This document shows, in pieces, positions 59,101 to 64,000 of a stretch of 64,000 nucleotides of DNA. The position numbers and the translations under genes are program-made. Each line of letters starts with the position of its first letter. The stretch's first letter is position 1. Source of the stretch: Henricia sp. BOLD:AAB3569 (lineage: Eukaryota > Echinodermata > Asteroidea > Spinulosida > Echinasteridae). A model generated the notes under the pieces. It worked only from the letters and a program-made list of their open reading frames with translations, did no database searches and was not told where the DNA came from. The stretch is from the NCBI GenBank assembly GCA_037783545.1, contig JBBELK010000514.1, forward strand, positions 930,001 through 994,000, read 5' to 3'.

Positions 59101-62100
59101 AAAAGACAACGCGGCAGGCCAAAAGACAACGCGGCAGGCCGAAAGAACAACGCGGCAGGCCGAAAGAACAACGCGGCAGGCCGAAAGAACAACGCGGCAG
59201 GATTTTAGGCCCAATACGCGGCTAGGTTTAGTCAGGTGCTAGCTAGCTAGCTAGCTGCGACTGTTGGGCGCAATCTTTGAACTCGGCGCAAATTCAGAAT
59301 TTGCGCGCGCAGATTCTGAACTTTACCGAATTCAAAGATTGCGCAGCGCAAATTTTGATTCCGAACGCAATTTTATAATCTGCGCAACATAAGTTGGGCG
59401 CAAATTTTGAACCGCGCTCAAATTTTGAACAAAGCATTTAGACTGGTTCCCGTCCACATATGAATATAAGTCTAAAAGACGTCTAGAGACTATCCGGTAC
59501 GGATACGCGGCATTAGACTGGTCACCTGTGATGAATTTCATTTAAAGGTTTAGTGAAGTGAAAATTATCAACTATTTGTTTTTATTTACGAATCAGAAGA
59601 TCAAAGTGTTGCAAACAAAGGGGCAAACTGAAATTTGTTTTCATTTCATAAAGAAGTGACCTTTTCTCTACTTCAAAATGTTCTTGACAGACGAGGGCGC
59701 TGTTTATTGCTAGTCATGGAGGGAACCCACAGTTGAAAAACAAAGAAAGAACATTACATTTGAAACAGTAACAGTAGCCCACTGATCCATTTTTGACCCA
59801 AACAAACTTGTTGGGATTGTTGCAAATGACATACTAAATAAACTCAGTAAACTGTTATAGATCACAACACCAAGAAGTCACTAAAAAATGACAAACGTTT
59901 GTACACAAATCAATGGAGATTTCCTTAGTTGTCCTGAGATGACATCACAGATTTGCTCATGAATATGGAAATTCATTAGCCTAAAAATAGAAAACTTGCA
60001 TTTACACCAAAACGGAACAATCAAATTGTCTTCAATTGACCGAAATGTGTAAAACACACCCTCTACTATTATTATATTTAATAAAAACCCTATTTCACAT
60101 GACCTCGCTTATGTTTTTGCAAATTCAAGTCCCTTTGAGGGGCGTGGTCGCCAACAATACAATTTTCAAAATTCGTTTAAAAATATTAAATCTCAAATAA
60201 TAACGGAAACAAATACAGAAACGTACTCAGAAAATTGAAATATATCATTTTATTTAATAAAAACTGCATTTCACACCACCTTTAATATGTTCTTGTTTGC
60301 ACTGCACTTAGCCATGAGAGATCGAGTTTGATTAAGAATTTTTACTGGACTAGGCTAGACCCAGTAACTGAGTCGTTGGCCCCGTTTTTGACGATTTTGG
60401 TTTTTTTGGGAGCCAAAACCATGGAGCTATAGTATAGTATAAAAAGGATGGCCAAACAAAGAGAAATTGGGTTTGCTTTTTAACATAATTATAATTATTT
60501 ATGGGTTTCCTCACGCTTGCGAGCGACAGTGCAATGAGCACTATTGAGGAATCCTTGGTATTAATACCAGAAATAAATAATAATAATAATAATAAATAAA
60601 CCATTCAAACCATACGACGAAGGGAAAATAAATATGAGGACAGGGGACCAGTCTAACGCGGCATAGAGCACGTGACGTAAGCAAATGCCCAAGCGCAGTT
60701 TTAGGCTGGATCCGAATTAGTGGCTTTGGCTGTGGCTATGGCTGTTGCTATGCTGTTGCTACGGGCGGACAATGGCAATTCTTAGAAACGGCATAGCAAC
60801 AGCCACAGCCAAAGCCACTAATTCGGATCCAGCCTCAATTTCGGTGCGCAATCTGATTCAGTACCTCTAGACTGGTTCCCGTCCACATATTCCACACAGG
60901 AGAATATAAGGACTTCATCTTGATCTGTGATTGGTCGTCTTTGCGCGTGCGCATTGTGTTTTTTTATTTTAAAAAAATGACCAAGCCCTTTGCTTTAGGC
61001 AATGTACTTTATTTATATAATTGGATGTGTTCGACACGCACGGTCAAGTTACAAATGTCAATGCAAAATGTGCACACTTACTAAAAAAAAAATAATAATA
61101 ATAATCACGTGACGGGCAGAATTCTGCCCGTCATGGCTGCCCTTTACCGATCCCTATATTTTCACAATAAGCGAACCAATCTATAGGGATCGGGAACCAA
61201 TCTACATTACCTCCAGCTAAAAATTTGCGCGCGCAGGTTTTAAATCTGCTTGCGCAAATAGCAAATAGCTATAGGCCTATAGCTATAGGCATGTTGTCTT
61301 TTGGCCTGCCGCGTTGTTCTTTCGGCCTGCCGCGTTGTTCTTTCGGCCTGCCGCGTTGTTCTTTCGGCCTGCCGCGTTGTTCTTTCGGCCTGCCGCGTTG
61401 TTCTTTCGGCCTGCCGCGTTGTTCTTTCGGCCTGCCGCGTTGTTCTTTCGGCCTGCCGCGTTGTTCTTTCGGCCTGCCGAGTTGTTCTTTCGGCCTGTCG
61501 CGTTGTCTTTTGGCCTGCCGCGTTGTCTTTTGGCCTGCCGCGTTGTTCTTTCGGCCTGCCGAGTTGTTCTTTCGGCCTGCCGAGTTGTTCTTTCGGCCTG
61601 CCGCGTTGTCCTTTCGGCCTGCCGCGTTGTCTTTTTTTGCCCTGTTGGCCGCCCATATTTGCGTGCCAGTTTCATGAGACGTTTGTTGTCGGCAAACTTA
61701 AAAATCCCGCGTGACTAATCTCTTGAGCTGAAGTACGCACGCTCAAAATGACGCAAACAAAAGTGGACTGATCACGTGGGACTGTTATGTTTTCCGCCAC
61801 CACTTGAAGTGTCTCAAAAGTTCCCCACTGGAACCATGCAGGCCAGCTATACAGCTCTGAGTATAGACCGTATCGAATAGCTGCCATTTCGTGGGCGGTT
61901 CCTTTGTTCCTTGAGGAAATGCATGGTTGCAAATAAAGGTGCCCCACGAAATGATGGCGGCTATTCGATACGGTATATAGGATGTCTAGTTATATGCGCA
62001 TTGGCATGGTGATCAATTCAGAAAGGGGTTGATTCTTCATTTAACACCGTTTTCCACTCTTGTTTGCAACAGACTGCAGCACAGACAGTGTCGGTTCCGA

Positions 62101-63136
62101 TCTTTCCCAGTGTTCCGGATCTGATCGTTCTGGCCAATCCGGATCCAGCGAAGTGACGTTCATTGATGACTCCGACTCCGGAATCGTAAAACACGTCGTG
62201 TACGATCGATGCTGGAAGGACACAACAAGTCTATTGTCCTACTCTTCAGCTCAAAGGTCAAAGGTGACTGCCTTTTGGCCTCAAAAGTGTAAACCCGTGC
62301 TGACCATACCGCTCACCCCTGTCAACAAGAAACGCCGGCCCTCTCCTCTACTGCCAATCCGCCCTGATCTTCGCAAAAGCCCCACCCCCTCACGACAGCC
62401 TTCACCAGGTCCTTATTGCTACACGAGCCTTAACAAACGCCAACATAAGGACCCATCTCCAAGCTTCAGCACCCAGTCACCAATTGGGCACGAATCATGC
62501 ACAGTCGGGCCGAGCTGGATCACAGTAGACGACACACCAATCAGAGCACCGACCGCGCCTGCCTATATCAATATGAAACAGGCCCTTATCAAGCCGCGGC
62601 CTATATACGTGACACTTGAACCAGACACGAACAGTGTTGTTTTGGCAACAGAGTGTCGTGAAGATGACGACGAGGACACCTGGATGACGTCACATTCACC
62701 CAAATCGACGTCCATGTCGTCAGTGGGTTACCGTTCACTCTCCAGTCAAGCCATCCCTCACAGAAACAGCGGCGACGGCTATGACAAGTTGGAGCGAACT
62801 CGCCAAAACTTTCTCCCACTACATTCACCGGAGACTTTCCCGGGTCCGGAGTACGCCGTGCCGTCGGTAACGACCTCCACGAGTTGCTTAGCCGCTGACA
62901 CGGACAGCGAGAGCCTAATATCGCGGGCATCGCCGCACTTACGGCGGAGCGGCACTATGCCAAGTATGACTCTGGAATGCCTAAAGAAAACTTTGGAATT
63001 GCACAGCGACAGACCCAATAAAGAGCCACGTTACATCCGGGCACCTCGACGCAACCACAAAGAGATAGTCTTTATTGACGCGAGAAGACGCCCCCAGGAA
63101 ACTCCCGTGGACATGAAGCGTAACTCCGTGGGATGA
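50102..63136 (+). CDS. EMI-domain single-pass membrane protein with YxxL-rich tail (3' six exons)
   Basis: Exons 50102-50148, 50216-50274, 51936-52054, 52694-53063, 58433-58503 and 62073-63136 are mutually phase-compatible and give 576 residues to the stop. In order: an EMI-like domain (CSVPIYLESYSTITK ... VYKVAFRRVYVNGFVCCPGY, then NACEP); a stalk of about 75 residues rich in Pro, Thr and Ser; a transmembrane helix (LLIILLVLVILVAMFVIA); a juxtamembrane Cys pair; and a cytoplasmic tail of roughly 400 residues rich in Ser and Pro. The tail carries YTSL, YINM, YVTL, YRSL, YDKL and YAVP. EMI domains sit at the N-terminus of Draper/CED-1/MEGF10/PEAR1 engulfment receptors and of EMILINs. Here no EGF repeats lie between EMI and membrane. 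Function is inferred only: a cell-surface receptor signalling through tyrosine phosphorylation is plausible. The 5' end is not defined. Confidence 0.75.
50216..50274 (+). CDS. EMI/TM gene exon: middle of EMI-like domain
   Basis: A long T tract and ctttccag precede 50216, and the donor gtatct starts at 50275. In phase 0 after the previous exon it encodes QSSVLRRVESSEFVGRRTG plus TG, which with the next exon's G gives Trp. The internal cysteines common in EMI domains are absent here, so an additional or alternative exon is possible. Confidence 0.6.
51446..51577 (+). mobile_element. tRNA-derived SINE (family S1), plus
   Basis: Has actcagtggtcgagtggtta (A box) and ggaggtcgtgggttcgagtc (B box) followed by ccacccgagc, which can pair with the start as in a tRNA acceptor stem. 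A shortened tail (tgttctcggaaacagcactt) follows. Lies in the intron before the main EMI exon. Not a functional tRNA by my reading, because the anticodon arm is not convincing. Confidence 0.8.
51720..51863. mobile_element. Inverted-repeat element before the main EMI exon
   Basis: gggctgcattccaaatacgc gaac / gttcgcgtaacttcgaacgcagccc and aacgtttgcaacgtttgcca / tggcaaacgttggcaacgt. It ends about 70 bp before the 51936 exon. Confidence 0.78.
51936..52054 (+). CDS. EMI/TM gene exon: C-terminal half of EMI domain
   Basis: The acceptor tttctctcacag ends at 51935 and the donor gtatgt begins at 52055. It encodes VVFTPVYKVAFRRVYVNGF, then VCCPGYARVGNACEPHKPTE. Repeated aromatic-Arg/Lys steps followed by CCPGY and a final Cys are the hallmark of the EMI C-terminus. 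This is the best domain evidence in the gene. Confidence 0.8.
52360..52465. repeat. Dispersed repeat R3, copy 2
   Basis: gaaattcattttgcatacat ... ttaaggtatgcatgaaatgt matches 39310-39420. In the intron before the TM exon. Confidence 0.6.
52694..53063 (+). CDS. EMI/TM gene exon: stalk and transmembrane helix
   Basis: The acceptor is a NAGNAG pair (aagcag at 52688-52693), so the exon starts at 52691 or 52694, both in frame and differing by one Ala. It encodes a Pro/Thr/Ser-rich, probably O-glycosylated stalk (PSSQATTPTWTHPAG ... SPDSRPSAAPEVSPAG), then KDKLLIILLVLVILVAMFVI as the membrane segment, then HLAKLWHRGRLPCC. The basic side after the helix puts the C-terminus in the cytoplasm, and the Cys pair could be palmitoylated. 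The donor gttggt at 53064 is weak but gives the only phase that keeps the next exon open. Confidence 0.8.
53373..53483. mobile_element. Short inverted-repeat element (gccgccattttgtcc)
   Basis: ggccgccattttgtccaaaa actggg and cccagttttcggacaaaatggcggc pair; about 110 bp. Confidence 0.8.
53620..54062. repeat. Dispersed repeat R1, copy
   Basis: Shares tttttatgctgaaaatatgc, atattcatcatcaaagttgt, aaacacaggaaaatcacatt and the terminal gaggccctttaattt with 6912-7490, same orientation. Confidence 0.7.
54342..54763 (-). mobile_element. MITE family A, copy 3 (inverted)
   Basis: The interior is the reverse complement of copies 1 and 2. The right end (ccattactgtggaaagaccc) abuts family B copy 2 after four bases, so the two elements stand head to tail. 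Confidence 0.88.
54768..55013 (-). mobile_element. MITE family B, copy 2 (inverted)
   Basis: Reverse-complement copy of 30711-30959 with the same termini. Lies immediately after family A copy 3. Confidence 0.88.
56104..56526. mobile_element. MITE with multi-segment inverted arms
   Basis: Ends caagttcggaaac / gtttcctaacttg. Inner pairs include aacttggtatcatt-type segments, gcaactggggatgtgcagca / tgctgcacatcccccaattg, and atgtcacaaaattcactgcc / gtattttgtgacat. About 420 bp. Confidence 0.8.
57836..58290. mobile_element. MITE family C
   Basis: Termini gggtaattcccaaaattagg and caaattggggaattaccc-type inverted repeats, followed inside by ggggtccaaaatgtttagtg, a motif also inside family B. 455 bp, in the intron just before the 58433 exon. 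Confidence 0.8.
58433..58503 (+). CDS. EMI/TM gene exon: juxtamembrane cytoplasmic segment
   Basis: The acceptor tttataaag ends at 58432 and a strong donor gtaagt begins at 58504. In the phase set by its neighbours it encodes VRTGKRGSDESSKTACILGT, then ISS. The other phase (using gtaaag at 53068) would give a stop at 58496-58498, which supports the chosen splice. Confidence 0.7.
58955..59205 (+). repeat. 21-bp satellite array, left arm
   Basis: About 12 units of ggacaacgcggcaggccgaa a with gga/gaa and one deletion variant. A plus-strand frame from ATG 58934 reads RGRPKGQ heptads. All six frames are open. Confidence 0.93.
59890..60075. repeat. Dispersed repeat R1-related, inverted copy
   Basis: Reverse complement of the 23780-24075 core (gtcctgagatgacatcacag, atttgctcatgaatatgg, gaaatgtgtaaaacacac). 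Lies inside the foldback-like element at 58931-61665. Confidence 0.65.
60703..60835. mobile_element. Small foldback element (perfect about 45-bp arms)
   Basis: aggctggatccgaattagtg gctttggctgtggc / gccacagccaaagccactaa ttcggatccagcct with a 45-bp loop. Near-identity of the arms suggests a recent insertion or a selected hairpin. Confidence 0.87.
60862..60965. repeat. Dispersed repeat R4, copy 2 (inverted)
   Basis: gactggttcccgtccacata ttccacacaggagaa and ggtcgtctttgcgcgtgcgc match 47735-47850 inverted. Confidence 0.75.
61293..61655 (-). repeat. 21-bp satellite array, right arm (inverted)
   Basis: About 17 units of ttctttcggcctgccgcgttg, the complement of the left array, with similar gagttg and ttttgg variants. 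The minus frame from ATG 61654-61656 again begins MGGQQGKKRQRGRPK. Confidence 0.93.
61862..61980. mobile_element. Inverted-repeat element, copy of the 9498 family
   Basis: Ends tatagaccgtatcgaatagc / gctattcgatacggtatata and the same gcatggttgcaaat middle as 9498-9648. It lies about 90 bp before the terminal EMI/TM exon. Confidence 0.82.
62073..63136 (+). CDS. EMI/TM gene terminal exon: cytoplasmic tail with YxxL/M motifs
   Basis: The acceptor tgtttgcaacag ends at 62072. The exon gives 354 residues and ends TGA at 63134-63136. It starts (D)CSTDSVGSDLSQ and is Ser/Pro-rich with acidic and basic patches. Tyrosine motifs: YTSL (62420), YINM (62564), YVTL (62606), YRSL (62729), YDKL (62780) and YAVP (62852). 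YINM and YVTL are ten residues apart, like an ITAM with Met in the first half; YINM also fits a PI3K p85 SH2 site. Proline-rich basic segments (KKRRPSPLLPIRP) could bind SH3 domains. A similar FID motif occurs near both ends (VTFIDD, IVFIDA). No enzymatic domain is seen. Confidence 0.85.
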
Positions 63137-63208
63137 AATCACTGCCATTTTAAGCTGTGGTTTACGCCTCCCTTTAAACCCGATCATTGACGAATGGGCC
63201 GAATGACG

Positions 63209-63214
63209 AATAAA
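63209..63214 (+). other. Polyadenylation signal of the EMI/TM gene
   Basis: AATAAA lies 73 bases after the stop codon at 63136, giving a short 3' UTR of about 90-100 bases. Position and exact hexamer make this a good candidate. Confidence 0.6.
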
Positions 63215-63741
63215 GTTGCTTATATCATTCCGAGATCGTATAACGTGAGTTTGAATCGTGACTCAAACGATTGATGATACAATGTAGCTACGTGTGTACA
63301 ATGCGCATCTCGCAGGTTGCTTGGTTGCCAGACTAGAATTAAGCTGGAGCACTTTGATACGGAAATAAGGGAACTGAAATAACGGATTTTCAAAACAAAT
63401 AAGACATTATCGACTTGCAGATTTGCAGTCGAGTTTCTGCTTATTACACACACACACATTCTTAGGCTGCGACTGATTCATAACTATGTCTTGATAATAC
63501 ACACGAATCAATAGTAGATGGCTTGATATCAAGCCGTATTATCATATACATGTATATATGAGGTAATTCAGACACGGCCTTTCAATAGAGCATGTAAGGT
63601 AGCGCGCTGACGGGAACATCATAGCTAAACTTGAAAAACTATCACCGATTAATGTGTTTCCGACGGGCGTAACCCGGGGCAATTCGACTGACGATTATAA
63701 TAGTTAAACAGCTAGTATCCGCCCGTCCACATTTTGTAAGT

Positions 63742-64000
63742 TTTACTTTTGCTTAAAACGCAAAGCAGTTCCGACCCTCTACACCCGAAATTCTGAAACG
63801 CTCGAGGTCACTTGGTTTGTTGATAAACAGGGTTTTGACGTCATCCTGAGAAGAACACAAAACGGCCTGTGCAGTATTGAATGGAAAATATACGTAGAGA
63901 ATGTTCATCATGCCTGTTTTGTCCTTTTAATTCAAAATACAAACGTGAAAAACACTTCATGTGCTATGACAATAATCTACTATTACCTGTTTTGTGAAAA
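63742..64000 (-). repeat. Dispersed repeat R2, copy 2 (cut by window end)
   Basis: Reverse complement of 24661-24932, from gcttaaaacgcaaagcagtt to acctgttttgtgaaaa at the last base. Lies downstream of the EMI/TM gene. Confidence 0.85.

Larger units (their letters stand above)
58931..61665. mobile_element. Foldback-like structure: inverted 21-bp repeat arrays bounding 2.1 kb
   Basis: The left arm (58931-59205) opens aatatgggcggccaacaggg caaaaaaagacaacgcggca and continues as 21-bp units. The right arm (61293-61665) is the same array inverted and closes with the complement of the same opening. Long terminal inverted repeats made of short tandem units are the hallmark of foldback transposons. 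The 2.1 kb between carries other repeats (59890, 60703, 60862) and no recognisable transposase. No clear target-site duplication was seen. Confidence 0.65.

Noticed and set aside
58934..59242. AT-hook-like protein (RGRPKGQ repeats)
   Set aside because: All six frames of the 21-bp array are open, so openness is no evidence of coding. Kept as a finding, not annotated as a gene.
62060..62072. Translation start for the tail exon as its own gene
   Set aside because: The first codon in frame is TTG, and a strong acceptor (tttgcaacag) at 62072 with matching phase makes it a terminal exon.

Overview
This is an animal genomic window, AT-rich, intron-rich and dense in transposable-element debris. Split coding exons with GT/AG borders and matching phases, a single-exon class A GPCR, tRNA-derived SINEs, non-LTR and DIRS-like retroelement relics and many inverted-repeat (MITE or foldback) elements all point to a metazoan. 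The general look (frequent tacatgta words, very many MITEs, a divergent orphan-type GPCR) suggests a marine invertebrate, perhaps an echinoderm or lancelet. I cannot fix the species from the sequence.

Layout. (1) 984-20279, + strand: the last six coding exons of an ARIH2/TRIAD1-type RBR ubiquitin ligase, with RING2 including its catalytic Cys, the Ariadne domain and the stop. The first half of the gene lies upstream of the window. (2) 3300-4358, + strand: an intronless rhodopsin-like GPCR gene nested in the first visible ARIH2 intron, with a TATA-like box upstream. (3) 20.3-25.8 kb: no exon recognised; MITEs, SINE pieces and dispersed repeats. (4) 25.9-31.6 kb: a graveyard of a DIRS-like element interrupted by a 5'-truncated non-LTR (LINE) element, followed by tandem repeats. 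(5) 32451-32614: a candidate signal-peptide exon. (6) 32.6-50.1 kb: no confident exon; MITEs and SINEs. (7) 50102-63136, + strand: six phase-compatible exons of an unnamed type I membrane protein: EMI domain, Pro/Thr/Ser-rich stalk, one transmembrane helix, and a cytoplasmic tail of roughly 400 residues with several YxxL/M motifs. A polyadenylation signal follows at 63209. (8) Inside its last intron (58.9-61.7 kb) lies a foldback-like structure whose two inverted arms are arrays of the same 21-bp repeat.

The most interesting item is the gene in (7). An extracellular EMI domain plus tandem tyrosine motifs recalls the engulfment receptors Draper/CED-1/MEGF10, but the EGF repeats normally between EMI and membrane are absent. 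The second is a SINE at 43.6 kb that shares its 3' tail with the LINE at 27.7-29.0 kb. Exon borders come from reading frame and splice sites only; no transcript or database evidence was available.
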